Positions 45,346 through 53,441 of a stretch of DNA of 64,000 nucleotides are shown one piece after another. The notes below the pieces were generated by a model, which saw only the letters and a program-made list of their open reading frames with translations, ran no database searches and had not been told where the DNA came from. The DNA is from Paenibacillus sp. PAMC 26794. Lineage in GTDB: Bacteria > Bacillota > Bacilli > Paenibacillales > Paenibacillaceae. The stretch spans positions 1-64,000 of the forward strand of contig NZ_ANHX01000011.1 in NCBI RefSeq assembly GCF_000316035.1. Direction: 5' to 3'. Every line of letters starts with the position of its first letter. Positions within the stretch are counted from its first letter, which is position 1. The position numbers were made by a program, and so were the translations under genes.

Positions 45346-45687
45346 ATGAGTATCACGTCATTGCAAGAAGTCAAAACATTCAGTGAGGACCGTTTCACGA
45401 AACGGGTTTTATTCCAACAGGGTGGTGGAGTGACCTTTGTACTTCATTTTTTGCCAGGCCAGCAGCTTCCCGTTCATAAACATCCGGGCACAGACGTTAT
45501 TTTGCTGGTAGTCGAAGGCACAGGTACACTTATTCTGGATGGAAAAGAACAAGCGGTGAAACAAGAGGATGTGATCCATTGTGGCGGTGAGGTGGAGTTC
45601 GCATTCCATAATACAGGAGCTCAGGAGGTTCGTTTGTTCGTGGTGTTAAACAAAGTGCCAGCAGCATCCTATGCAAAGGACATCTAA
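45346..45687 (+). CDS. Small cupin-domain protein
   Basis: 113 residues from ATG 45346 with AGGAGG 9 bp upstream. A single cupin beta-barrel: motif 1 GQQLPVHKHPGTDVILLVVEGTG supplies two His and a Glu-like position (Asp here), and motif 2 is GGEVEFAFHN. It probably binds a metal in the cytoplasm; the substrate is unknown. An exact FNR-type box 70 bp upstream and neighbouring CRP/FNR genes suggest induction under oxygen limitation or nitrogen-oxide stress. Confidence 0.88.
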   Translation: MSITSLQEVKTFSEDRFTKRVLFQQGGGVTFVLHFLPGQQLPVHKHPGTDVILLVVEGTGTLILDGKEQAVKQEDVIHCGGEVEFAFHNTGAQEVRLFVVLNKVPAASYAKDI

Positions 45688-45732
45688 CATCTAATATAAG
45701 GAATCGATAAAATGATTCACTGATCGGCACTA

Positions 45733-45778
45733 ATATAAGGGGAACTCTATTCTGGAGTTTCCTTATTTATTTTTTATT
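45733..45778 (+). terminator. Terminator after the cupin gene
   Basis: ATAAGG and AACTC pair with GAGTT and CCTTAT, then a T-rich tail. An 11-base direct repeat CTAATATAAGG occurs at 45692-45702 and 45730-45740. Confidence 0.8.
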
Positions 45779-45795
45779 CAAGAATACTCTTCTCC

Positions 45796-45835
45796 AAACA
45801 AAACAAAAAGCATACCTGGGTAAAAGGTGGTCATG
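45796..45835 (-). terminator. Terminator of the CRP/FNR gene (minus strand)
   Basis: On the minus strand GCATGACC-type and GGTATGC arms around the stop codon are followed by TTTTTGTTTTG. Confidence 0.6.
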
Positions 45836-46532
45836 CATCCCTTTGTTGCTTCAAAGCTTGCAAATTATGAATGATAATCCGGTTGCGATCCACTTCGAGC
45901 AAATTCTCTTTTGTAAGCTGGTTTAAAAGCCGATTCGCTGTTTCCCTTGTTGTACCAATGGAGTTGGCAAACTCCTGATGTGTCATGGGTAAGTTGATGA
46001 TAATTTGGTCTTCATGTGTCTGTCCATGCTGCTCTGCGAGCATGAGAAGGAAGGAAAGCACACGATTGCGTACATCCTGACCAGAGAGCACCTGCAATTT
46101 ATCCTGTAATTCTCTTATTTTGTCACCGAGTACACGCATAATTTTGATCGCAATTGAAGGTGTACTCAGCATTAATCGTTCGAAAAGTCGGACAGGTATG
46201 GCTAGTAGTTCGGTAGGGGTAATTGCTTCTGCGGTAGCCGGGTAAGGGTGCGGATTAAAAAAGCCGGTGTGTGGGAACATATCTCCTGTTTTGAGGAAAG
46301 AGACAATCTGTTCATGCCCGTTCTCATCGGTTTTATAAGCCTTTACAATGCCGGTACGGATAAAAAAGACAGCTTCTTTTTCGCTTCCTTCGCTGAAAAT
46401 AACCGATTTCTTCTGAATGCTTCTGGAAATGGCGATTTCTTCGACTTGCTTTAATTCCTCAGGGCTAAGATCCTGGAAGATGGGGAACTGTTGTAGAAAC
46501 TCTGCTGTTGTATCTTTGTTTACCCTACTCAT
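45831..46532 (-). CDS. CRP/FNR-family regulator with a CRP-type recognition helix
   Basis: 233 residues. N-terminal cyclic-nucleotide-binding-type barrel (IFSEGSEKEAVFFIRTGIVKAYK), a long dimer helix and a C-terminal helix-turn-helix with TRETANRLLNQL. The Arg, Glu and last Arg of that motif match the residues by which CRP reads TGTGA (RExxxR). The protein has no cysteine at all, so it cannot hold an FNR-type iron-sulfur cluster; it may sense a small ligand or nitric oxide. A perfect GTGA-N6-TCAC palindrome lies 77 bp upstream and a similar site lies before nirK, so it is a good candidate regulator of both. Confidence 0.9.
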   Translation of the reverse strand: MSRVNKDTTAEFLQQFPIFQDLSPEELKQVEEIAISRSIQKKSVIFSEGSEKEAVFFIRTGIVKAYKTDENGHEQIVSFLKTGDMFPHTGFFNPHPYPATAEAITPTELLAIPVRLFERLMLSTPSIAIKIMRVLGDKIRELQDKLQVLSGQDVRNRVLSFLLMLAEQHGQTHEDQIIINLPMTHQEFANSIGTTRETANRLLNQLTKENLLEVDRNRIIIHNLQALKQQRDA

Positions 46533-46551
46533 GAGAATCTCTCCTCTCTGT

Positions 46552-46567
46552 GTTCATATTTCTGAAC
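46552..46567. promoter_or_regulatory. Inverted repeat just upstream of the CRP-type regulator gene
   Basis: GTTCA-TATTTC-TGAAC is a perfect 5-bp inverted repeat with the 6-bp spacing of CRP/FNR sites but a different half-site. It overlaps the untranslated leader of the minus-strand gene. Its function is unknown. Confidence 0.35.
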
Positions 46568-46608
46568 GACGACATCATTTCATCATAGCGTGATTTTTGA
46601 ACACATCA

Positions 46609-46624
46609 GGTGATATAGATCACC
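46609..46624. promoter_or_regulatory. CRP-type palindrome between the divergent regulator and ZIP genes
   Basis: GGTGAT-ATAG-ATCACC is a perfect 16-bp palindrome containing GTGA-N6-TCAC, the core of the CRP consensus. It lies 77 bp before the regulator gene and 86 bp before the ZIP gene, so it could control either or both. Confidence 0.7.
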
Positions 46625-46709
46625 GTATAGCAACATCACTGTTTTTGATTGCTCAACCAGGGTTAATGGAATGATAGAATATGATTGAACAAGAGAGGGG
46701 TCGGCCCGG

Positions 46710-47432
46710 ATGTGGACTGCATTCATGTGGGGCGGCATCTCTGCCTCAGCGGTAGTCATTGGCGCACTCGCAGCATTGTTTCTGAAGATTCCCAAACGAG
46801 TCATTGGCTGGATCATGGCTTTTGGGACAGGAACATTAATTGGTGCAGCGACCTTTGAACTTCTCGGAGATGCGCTGAATGATGGAGGAATTATACCTAC
46901 CGCCATTGGATTTACGGCGGGTGCCGTCGTATATACCTTGTTTGACCTGCTCGTTTCTGCAAAGGGAGGGGCAGGGCGTAAACGTTCGGCAAAGTCGGGA
47001 GACTCGAATCAAAGCGGGCTCGGGATCTTTGCAGGCACGGTAATGGATGCTATCCCGGAATCCATCATGCTTGGAGCCAGCTTGCTTGCCGGAAACGGTG
47101 TCAGTGTGGTCCTGGTGGTATCGATCTTTGTCAGCAACATCCCTGAAGGTCTGTCCAGTACGGTTGGACTACAGGGCAAGTACAGTCGTGGCAAAATCAT
47201 ATTAATGTGGCTGAGTGTACTGTTGATCTCCGCGATTGCAGCACTGGGTGGATATCTGTTTCTGGAACAGCTTCCAGAGGAGATGGGTGCAGCGATTGGT
47301 GCATTTGCAGGTGGCGGAATCATTGCCATGATCTGCTCGACGATGATGCCGGAAGCCTTTGAAGAAGGTGGACCAGTTGTGGGGTTGATCGCATCCATGG
47401 GATTGCTTGTGTCGCTGTTGCTGGATCTGTAG
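46710..47432 (+). CDS. ZIP-family metal transporter
   Basis: 240 residues with about eight membrane helices. The helix 4/5 metal-site signatures are DAIPESIMLGASL and SNIPEGLSSTVGL, with the conserved His of classical ZIPs replaced (DAIPES, NIPEGL). A Lys/Arg/Ser/Gly-rich cytoplasmic loop (about residues 85-105) lacks the His cluster of eukaryotic ZIPs. GAGAGGGG precedes ATG 46710. It probably moves a divalent metal across the cytoplasmic membrane; direction and metal are not certain. Divergent to the CRP-type regulator. Confidence 0.88.
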   Translation: MWTAFMWGGISASAVVIGALAALFLKIPKRVIGWIMAFGTGTLIGAATFELLGDALNDGGIIPTAIGFTAGAVVYTLFDLLVSAKGGAGRKRSAKSGDSNQSGLGIFAGTVMDAIPESIMLGASLLAGNGVSVVLVVSIFVSNIPEGLSSTVGLQGKYSRGKIILMWLSVLLISAIAALGGYLFLEQLPEEMGAAIGAFAGGGIIAMICSTMMPEAFEEGGPVVGLIASMGLLVSLLLDL

Positions 47433-47462
47433 AGAATATAGGTTATATAAATTGAACTAAAG

Positions 47463-47503
47463 AGTATCCGAACAGAGTGATTTCTAATCGGATACTTTTT
47501 TTT
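47463..47503 (+). terminator. Terminator after the ZIP gene
   Basis: AGTATCCG pairs with CGGATACT, followed by eight T. Confidence 0.9.
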
Positions 47504-47546
47504 GCCGAAACAGCTTCCTCTGCACCCGCAAGCTTCCTTACCTAGT

Positions 47547-48248
47547 TCATTGGCCTCGGCCAGGCGGTTGAATTCTGTCCCTGAGCTGCTCCAGTTGAAG
47601 AATAAGGATGCAGTTTCCTGTAACCTGAAGTAGTCCCTGAGTCTGCATCATGGCGAGTTTACGACTAAGTGTTTCGGGTGTGATCCCGAGCAGCAGAGCC
47701 ATCTCTTTTTTAAAAACAGGCAAGCGGATCTCATGTTTTGCATGATTTCGGGTATGGAAATACAAAAGCAACTTGGCAATCTTCTGTTCCGTTGTCATCG
47801 CACTGAGCGAGCTGTTCCATTCATCGGTTTCACGGAGAAGATTGGTAATGGCAAGCAGGAAATGATAAGCAAGCTTCGGATCATGTTCAAGTAACTGGTC
47901 AAAGTCATGTTTGTTGATGGAGCAGATGGCCGAAGGCTCCAGAACTTCGGCGTTTGCAGCATGTGGTTTTTGGTGTAACAGAGAATCTTGTCCGAAGAAA
48001 TCGCTGGGAAACAGAAACCGGATAATATGTTCCTTGCCATTTTCATTGTATTTGGATAACTTCACACATCCCTGATGAACCACGTAAAGCGTATCGGAGC
48101 GTTCGCCCTCCTGAACGACAACTTCGCCTTTGTTATATTTGCGGGTATGCAGAAGGGAGGTCAGCAATGCAGCTTCAGATGGATCAAGATGCTGGAACAG
48201 AGATACTTTGGAGAAACAGGCATCCTTCGCTTCGTGCGCACAGATCAT
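47547..48248 (-). CDS. CRP/FNR-family regulator with an FNR-type recognition helix
   Basis: 233 residues. Barrel domain (VVVQEGERSDTLYVVHQGCVKLSKYNENGKEHIIRFL in outline), dimer helix and helix-turn-helix LLGITPETLSRKLAMM. Glu, Ser and Arg in ETLSR match the FNR residues that read TTGAT. Cysteines at 3, 11 and 61 and two further on could bind an iron-sulfur cluster, but the spacing differs from Escherichia coli FNR, so oxygen sensing is not proven. GAGGTGA precedes ATG 48248. It lies 56 bp after nirK on the same strand, so the two probably form an operon. Confidence 0.9.
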   Translation of the reverse strand: MICAHEAKDACFSKVSLFQHLDPSEAALLTSLLHTRKYNKGEVVVQEGERSDTLYVVHQGCVKLSKYNENGKEHIIRFLFPSDFFGQDSLLHQKPHAANAEVLEPSAICSINKHDFDQLLEHDPKLAYHFLLAITNLLRETDEWNSSLSAMTTEQKIAKLLLYFHTRNHAKHEIRLPVFKKEMALLLGITPETLSRKLAMMQTQGLLQVTGNCILILQLEQLRDRIQPPGRGQ

Positions 48249-48304
48249 CGTTCAATCACCTCGAATTATTCAGGATGGGTATATCCATTATCTATTGTCA
48301 TGTC

Positions 48305-49297
48305 TCAGTGAGACATCGCGGGTCCACCATGATCAGTACCATCCTTGGTCACACGCAGAACAGCGGAAGCTCCTTTGGCTACATGGTTGAACTGATGGGT
48401 TACAATCGCATAATCACCTTCTTCGGTTACGGTGGACTCTACGACAGCTCCACCACTTGCGGGAAGCATAACCGTCTGTATTCCATACTGGATGTTGCGT
48501 GGATTCCCATCGGTATACACACGGTCCATAATTGTACCTACAACGTGGAAGGATGAGACTTCATTGGGTCCAGCATTACTGACATATATCCGCACTGTAT
48601 CTCCTACTTTGGCAAGCAGGAGATGTTCGGTCAATCCATAATCATTGCCGTTAGATACGACATAATCCGGTTCTCCGTTCAAAAAAGCTTCGTAATCATG
48701 CTCTTCATACCATTCACTCTGAACAAGGGTATACTCACGATCAACCAAGTGATTGGAAGGGTATCCAGCCTTGGGTTCCACAATAATCATGCCGTACATC
48801 CCGTTTGCGATATGGGCAAGGACCGGTTTGGTTCCACAGTGATACATGAATACACCGGGTGAGGAGGTTGGGTAAGTGAAGGTGCCTTCCTCGCCTGGCA
48901 TAACATCAATAAATTTGCTGCTTGGAGCAGCATGTACAGCGTGAAAATCCATGGAGTGAGGCAGGCTGGAATCTTTATTTTTTAACGTGAACACCAAGGT
49001 ATCTCCCTCGGTCACTCGTAGGACGGGTCCGGGGACGGTACCATTAAATGTCCAAGCGTTGTAGATCACTCCTTCGGAGATTTCGATATCTGTAACCTGG
49101 GCCGTCATTTCAATATATACCGTAGTACCTTCTCTGCGAATGATCGGGTCCACCGGGAGTTCACTAATCGCAGAGGAGGAGGAGACTTCATCGTGGTGAA
49201 CAGGTTTAACCGTATCAGTTGAACTACAGTGAGAGAGCGTTGCTGTGAATATAGCGAATACGAGAGACCATTTATATACATTCAGTAAGGAGAACAT
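48305..49297 (-). CDS. nirK: Copper-containing nitrite reductase
   Basis: 330 residues from ATG 49297 (AAAGG upstream), a two-cupredoxin-domain NirK. Visible ligands: type 1 copper His114, Cys154, His162, Met167 (PHSMDFH, MYHCGTKPVLAHIANGM); type 2 copper His119, His153 and His301 (VTHQFNH); catalytic Asp117 and His251 (SSFHVVG). It reduces nitrite to nitric oxide on the outer side of the membrane. The N-terminal hydrophobic segment ends in LSHC, a lipobox-like site with an unusual His before the Cys. A CRP-type site lies just upstream. A 17-base palindrome (48300-48316) overlaps the stop codon. Confidence 0.95.
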   Translation of the reverse strand: MFSLLNVYKWSLVFAIFTATLSHCSSTDTVKPVHHDEVSSSSAISELPVDPIIRREGTTVYIEMTAQVTDIEISEGVIYNAWTFNGTVPGPVLRVTEGDTLVFTLKNKDSSLPHSMDFHAVHAAPSSKFIDVMPGEEGTFTYPTSSPGVFMYHCGTKPVLAHIANGMYGMIIVEPKAGYPSNHLVDREYTLVQSEWYEEHDYEAFLNGEPDYVVSNGNDYGLTEHLLLAKVGDTVRIYVSNAGPNEVSSFHVVGTIMDRVYTDGNPRNIQYGIQTVMLPASGGAVVESTVTEEGDYAIVTHQFNHVAKGASAVLRVTKDGTDHGGPAMSH

Positions 49298-49317
49298 AGT
49301 TGCACAACCTTTACTCA

Positions 49318-49333
49318 AGTGATGTTTTTCACA
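49318..49333 (-). promoter_or_regulatory. CRP-type site upstream of nirK
   Basis: Read on the minus strand, TGTGA-AAAACA-TCACT matches TGTGA-N6-TCACA at 9 of 10 fixed positions. Its centre is only about 28 bp before the nirK ATG, a position that suits a repressor or a start-site block better than a class II activator. 49334-49576 holds no gene. Confidence 0.6.
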
Positions 49334-49576
49334 ATCTAAAAAACAGGTTTTCTTTCAATTTAGTAGTTATTTAGTTATAGATTAAGGTATGGAAGCAGGA
49401 ACGGGTGTGATGAGGCACACACTTGGGTATGTCGTATTAGAGGCATTTCCAACAATCTGTCTTCAATTCTTGTGCTGAGGAACGGAGTTTCATATAATTT
49501 TAGAGAGATGGATTGGTAAATGTTGAGTATTCTGACGCGGTGTGTGTCATAGTTTCAGAAGAAGGGTGGATACAGG

Positions 49577-50059
49577 ATGAAACGTTTCGAAGATGAAGGT
49601 GCGTATAAGTACAGTTTCTATTCGGTTCTTCAACGGGGCGAGCGGATTGATGTGAAATGTCCCAAATGCGGTGGGCACGCTTCGATTGAACAACGGAATG
49701 ATCAACTGGGATGGAAGTGTTACGAATGTTACGCTCAAGCTTTTGAAGAACCAGTATATCAATATAAAGCCAAGGGGAATTGTGCTGTATGTGAACGCTG
49801 GTTCAACGTAGAAGTCACAGACGAGAAGAAGACGTCTCATCGATCAACGCATGTGGAATGTCCGCATTGTGTTTCTGTGAATCGGGAGCATCTGAATTAT
49901 CTCATCGCTTATGTCTCCGCAGATCTGCGTGTAAAATACGGAAATATGCCTATACGAACGGCTTCACACAGTATCCCGGCTTATATTAAGGATGTGAAGA
50001 ACAGGGATGTGGTTGTTCGTACACTGTCGAAGCTTCAGCACAAGACTGGACGAGACTGA
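49577..50059 (+). CDS. Protein with two zinc-ribbon motifs, first gene of an unknown cluster
   Basis: 160 residues, no family recognised. Eight cysteines in two C4 sets: C28/C31 with C48/C51 (KCPKCGGHA, KCYECY), and C69/C72 with C95/C98 (NCAVC, ECPHC). Each set is typical of a zinc ribbon. The C-terminal 60 residues are basic and lack cysteine. There is no membrane segment, so it is likely cytoplasmic, perhaps binding nucleic acid or protein. GAAGGGTGG precedes the ATG. It is the first of six genes on the same strand spaced by 40 bp or less to about 45 bp. Confidence 0.82.
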   Translation: MKRFEDEGAYKYSFYSVLQRGERIDVKCPKCGGHASIEQRNDQLGWKCYECYAQAFEEPVYQYKAKGNCAVCERWFNVEVTDEKKTSHRSTHVECPHCVSVNREHLNYLIAYVSADLRVKYGNMPIRTASHSIPAYIKDVKNRDVVVRTLSKLQHKTGRD

Positions 50060-50098
50060 AAGCGAAGATAAAACGTTAAAGCTGCACGGAGAGAAGAT

Positions 50099-50749
50099 AT
50101 GAAACTACGCGTGAAATTGACTATTTTTGCAATTATTCTGAGTGTGTTGATGATTCCGGCTTATTTTATTTTACAGACATTCGGTGTATTTCAAAAAGAG
50201 ACAGTATTATCTGACTATGCTCTGGCCGTTGATGTTAATGGCAAGTCCTACGGAGCCGGGCTGCTTATTAACAGTTATGCAGCGATGGACAAAGAGGAAG
50301 ATAACCGTCAGTTTTATTACCGGATCGACATGAGTCATATCCAATACCTGTTTAATCTGGCCTATCAGGAGTATGAAGTGAAGCCGGGTGGGGACAATCC
50401 GTATCTGGCTGGTACTGTAAACTATCAACACACAGATCACAACTATGTGCAGACCGAGAGAAAGTATGAGAACGCCAATGATTTCACAACGGTCTTAAAT
50501 CTGTATGATCAGGATGGGCAGGTGATCTACACCTACGATAATACCGGCAAAGCGGATAACGAATTGGTGAAGTCTATAATTCATCAGGGAATGAGCCGTA
50601 ACAGTGGGAGTGGCAGCGAAGCTGCTCGCGATCCTTATATCAATATTACGGTGCTATTCCGTGACAAGCTGAACATCGATGTGAAACTGACGGTGGATGA
50701 GGAACACAAAGTGGTTACCATTCTAATGAACAAATCGGAGGCGAGATGA
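50099..50749 (+). CDS. Membrane-anchored protein of unknown function
   Basis: 216 residues. One N-terminal membrane helix or uncleaved signal (VKLTIFAIILSVLMIPAYFIL) is followed by an extracellular domain rich in Tyr, Asn and Asp (GKSYGAGLLINSYAAMDKEEDNRQFYYRIDMSH and NYQHTDHNYVQ in outline). No Cys, lipobox or catalytic motif is visible. GGAGAG precedes the ATG. It overlaps the next gene by 4 bp, so the two products are probably made together. Confidence 0.8.
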   Translation: MKLRVKLTIFAIILSVLMIPAYFILQTFGVFQKETVLSDYALAVDVNGKSYGAGLLINSYAAMDKEEDNRQFYYRIDMSHIQYLFNLAYQEYEVKPGGDNPYLAGTVNYQHTDHNYVQTERKYENANDFTTVLNLYDQDGQVIYTYDNTGKADNELVKSIIHQGMSRNSGSGSEAARDPYINITVLFRDKLNIDVKLTVDEEHKVVTILMNKSEAR

Positions 50750-51306
50750 TGAATGAGTATGGTGTGCAACACGGACCTGCTTATCTGGAAGGTTTAACAA
50801 GGAAGGAAGAGGACATAAAGTCCGATGCAGTGGAGTGGAAAGGCAAACTTCAAACGAGTGATGGACATGATAAATTCCATATTTTTTATTATGGTGACTT
50901 GACGGAAGATGATCTGATTACCTGGCATGATTCGACACCACTTCTTGTATATGCGGAGCACACCGTCACGGGTGAGCGCTATCTGCTCATTGATGCCGCC
51001 AAGCACGGATATGATGCCATGTTATGTGAGACCTATCCGGAAGAAGCACTACATGACAGACCTCTTCGTCCTTATCTGGATGTTGAAGGAGAGGATATCT
51101 TTGAGGTAGAGTTGACGGCCTACTACAATGTGCCTTGGGATGATGAGTTTGGCAAAGAAGTAGATGAGCGTGGTACGTATGAACTGATCACGGGAGAACG
51201 CATGGGGTTTGATCAGGTCAAGCGTGATGGATATGATGCCTTTGCCATTCGCATTCTGAATCGTAAAGGGGTATGGACTGACATTGTACAGGAAGAACTG
51301 GCTTAG
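50746..51306 (+). CDS. Acidic cytoplasmic protein of unknown function
   Basis: 186 residues starting in an ATGA overlap with the anchored protein. It is strongly acidic and Tyr/Trp-rich (DLTEDDLITWHDSTPLLVY, DVEGEDIFEVELTAYYNVPWDDEFG). It has no signal or membrane helix. Acidity, small size and position next to a SUKH protein recall toxin-immunity proteins, but no known immunity family was recognised, so this is only a suggestion. Confidence 0.8.
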   Translation: MMNEYGVQHGPAYLEGLTRKEEDIKSDAVEWKGKLQTSDGHDKFHIFYYGDLTEDDLITWHDSTPLLVYAEHTVTGERYLLIDAAKHGYDAMLCETYPEEALHDRPLRPYLDVEGEDIFEVELTAYYNVPWDDEFGKEVDERGTYELITGERMGFDQVKRDGYDAFAIRILNRKGVWTDIVQEELA

Positions 51307-51351
51307 ATCCTGAAAACGAATGAACCAAACTGAGATGGGAGATGTCGACAA

Positions 51352-52086
51352 ATGTATATCGTATCCCGTGTACTTAAGCCGGTTCCAACAGAGGAACTGG
51401 ATCACTTTGAACAACAGCACGCCATCTCGCTACCTTTGTCATACCGTACCTGGATTGAACAATATGGAGAGGGTACATACACGGGATGGATGAATGTGCA
51501 GAGACCAGACCCAGAAGTGTTGAAGCCTTTTGTGGAATATGATTTTTGGATACATACGGATGATTCGCCTATAAGTCAGCATCAACTTGAGCAGTGCATC
51601 TCTATCGGCAGTTCTGTAGATGGAGATTTCCTTGCTGTTCATCCGGAAGTTGAGGGGCTGTTGTGGCTACCGCGTCATGATGAGAATATCACCTTATGGA
51701 CATGCTCGGAGACTGAATTTGGGGAAACGCTGGACCGGATCTATTGTGGGTATTACCATCAGGATAAACCAATAACGCCACTATACTTTGAACCGTGGAA
51801 TGAGTTGCGGAAACATACGTTTTACCATTTTTCAGGGACGGAACAGGGAAGCTCCATGAAGGAAATCGCCGATACATGCAAAACAGAATTTAAGTGGGAT
51901 ACTGTGTTGGAGAATGAGTACATGTGCAAGCTGTTTATGGTGTCGATGGGAGGATATTTACGATTTAACTATGCAACGGGGAGAGAGGTTGCCCTGTTCT
52001 ATGAAGAAAAGAATGGTGCGGAGGAGGCGACGGATAACGAAATCAGTATGTTCTTGCAGGCACATCATTGTACGGCATATGAATAG
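51352..52086 (+). CDS. SMI1/KNR4 (SUKH) family protein
   Basis: 244 residues. The N-terminal SUKH pattern is EELDHFEQQHAISLPLSYRTWIEQYGEG followed by a YTGW turn, then a middle region with GSSVDGDFLAVHPE and a C-terminal part with YMCKLFMVSMGGYLRFNYATG. SUKH proteins are a large superfamily, and many act as immunity proteins against secreted nuclease or other polymorphic toxins. GGGAGATG precedes ATG 51352. No toxin gene is near, which would fit a stand-alone immunity locus or a different housekeeping role. Confidence 0.82.
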   Translation: MYIVSRVLKPVPTEELDHFEQQHAISLPLSYRTWIEQYGEGTYTGWMNVQRPDPEVLKPFVEYDFWIHTDDSPISQHQLEQCISIGSSVDGDFLAVHPEVEGLLWLPRHDENITLWTCSETEFGETLDRIYCGYYHQDKPITPLYFEPWNELRKHTFYHFSGTEQGSSMKEIADTCKTEFKWDTVLENEYMCKLFMVSMGGYLRFNYATGREVALFYEEKNGAEEATDNEISMFLQAHHCTAYE

Positions 52087-52107
52087 GGGCAGAGTGGAGG
52101 GACACCT

Positions 52108-53409
52108 ATGAGTTGGTTAAAGGAAGACATTGCGGAACAATGGCGCAATGAAGGCAAGCGTTATGCAAGGGATGTCAATGCATTTGTCCGGAGAAGTATG
52201 CAGGGAGAGCAACCGGATGAATCCGAGTTGGAGGGAGACTCCAGAAGCGGAATGAGTACTGAAGTATTCCATATGGTGAGACAGGCCAATCTCCACGGTG
52301 ATGTGGAGGTGCTTCGACATGAGCTACCCGCAGCGACGTGGCCATTGAACGAGGCGTTTCAGGCTTCCATGCAAGCGGTCAAAGTTGTAGGTTATCTGAA
52401 CGAGGAAACGGTTGTATGTAATACGGGAATTTTCACGGAGAATAGTCACATATATACGATGGATCAGCACGGATGGCAGTTGATCTCTCCATATACTTTT
52501 GCAGGTTGCTCATCGGATGGACTTGACTTTGCGCTTGCAGGACCGGATGGGATTCGTGTCATTCGTCAGCCAGATCGCAGGTTGGAAGGACAGGAGATAG
52601 CGACATATCGATGGGAAGATATCCAATCCCGGATACAGTCGTCCTTACCTCGGATTGAATCACTTGCGGACTGTGAGCATCCCGAACGGACACTAGAGGG
52701 ACTTATACCTATGGATGAAGGCAGAGCACTACTCATACATTCAAGATACGGGATATATCTCGTCACACAAGCCCAGGTGACCTTGCTTCATCCCGATCTG
52801 GATGAGATCGAAGAGTATGAGCTAGAGGATACACAGATAGATATGGGACATGCAGCGGTATCACGGGATGGTCGATGGATTGTATATGGTAGCCAAGGGA
52901 GCAATCATATGGTGATGGACCGCCAGCTGAACAAGACATACTCTCTCTATCCAGAATCCAGCTACCCTCATTATGCAGCATTCACCAGTGATAACCAGAA
53001 TGTCTGGTTTAACGCATGTCATTTCTATAATGGAGTCACAATACAGGTTCCGCTGGAGTTAATTGCAGGCAACGAAACGAAGGAAGATTGGCCAGTGATG
53101 GATGAGAATGCACGTGTGTATGCAGCGGTGGAAATAGAGGCAGGCATGGTGCTTGGAGATGCATATGGTTATCTATACTGCGTGAATAACGAGGGCAAGG
53201 AAGTATGGCGTCATTTTGTGAGCAGTACGATCTATTCTCTCGCCGTATCACCAGAGCGATCCAAACTTGCAGTTGGCACTTATGGTGGCATGCTGCATGT
53301 GCTCGATCTTCGTTCCAAAGAAATGGATGAGTACGGGATCGGTACAGGCAATCTTCGTGAGTTGGAGCGGTATGTGTTGTGGCGTGGAGAAGAACCTCTG
53401 CGTTGGTGA
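52108..53409 (+). CDS. Cytoplasmic beta-propeller-like protein
   Basis: 433 residues. An N-terminal helical region of about 90 residues is followed by repeated beta units with WD40/PQQ-like phrases: SHIYTMDQHGWQLISPYTFAG, HAAVSRDGRWIVYGSQGSNHMVMDRQL in outline, AAFTSDNQNVWFNACHF, GYLYCVNNEGKEVWRHF and SLAVSPERSKLAVGTYGGMLHVLDL. There is no signal peptide. Such propellers usually bind other proteins. GTGGAGGG precedes ATG 52108. It could be the scaffold of the six-gene cluster; that is inference. Confidence 0.8.
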   Translation: MSWLKEDIAEQWRNEGKRYARDVNAFVRRSMQGEQPDESELEGDSRSGMSTEVFHMVRQANLHGDVEVLRHELPAATWPLNEAFQASMQAVKVVGYLNEETVVCNTGIFTENSHIYTMDQHGWQLISPYTFAGCSSDGLDFALAGPDGIRVIRQPDRRLEGQEIATYRWEDIQSRIQSSLPRIESLADCEHPERTLEGLIPMDEGRALLIHSRYGIYLVTQAQVTLLHPDLDEIEEYELEDTQIDMGHAAVSRDGRWIVYGSQGSNHMVMDRQLNKTYSLYPESSYPHYAAFTSDNQNVWFNACHFYNGVTIQVPLELIAGNETKEDWPVMDENARVYAAVEIEAGMVLGDAYGYLYCVNNEGKEVWRHFVSSTIYSLAVSPERSKLAVGTYGGMLHVLDLRSKEMDEYGIGTGNLRELERYVLWRGEEPLRW

Positions 53410-53441
53410 GTTCGTATTACAACCTGCAAAGGGGTGAAGGA

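Noticed and set aside
46648..46659. TTGATTGCTCAA as an FNR site upstream of the ZIP gene
   Set aside because: The half-sites are two bases too close for the TTGAT-N4-ATCAA consensus.
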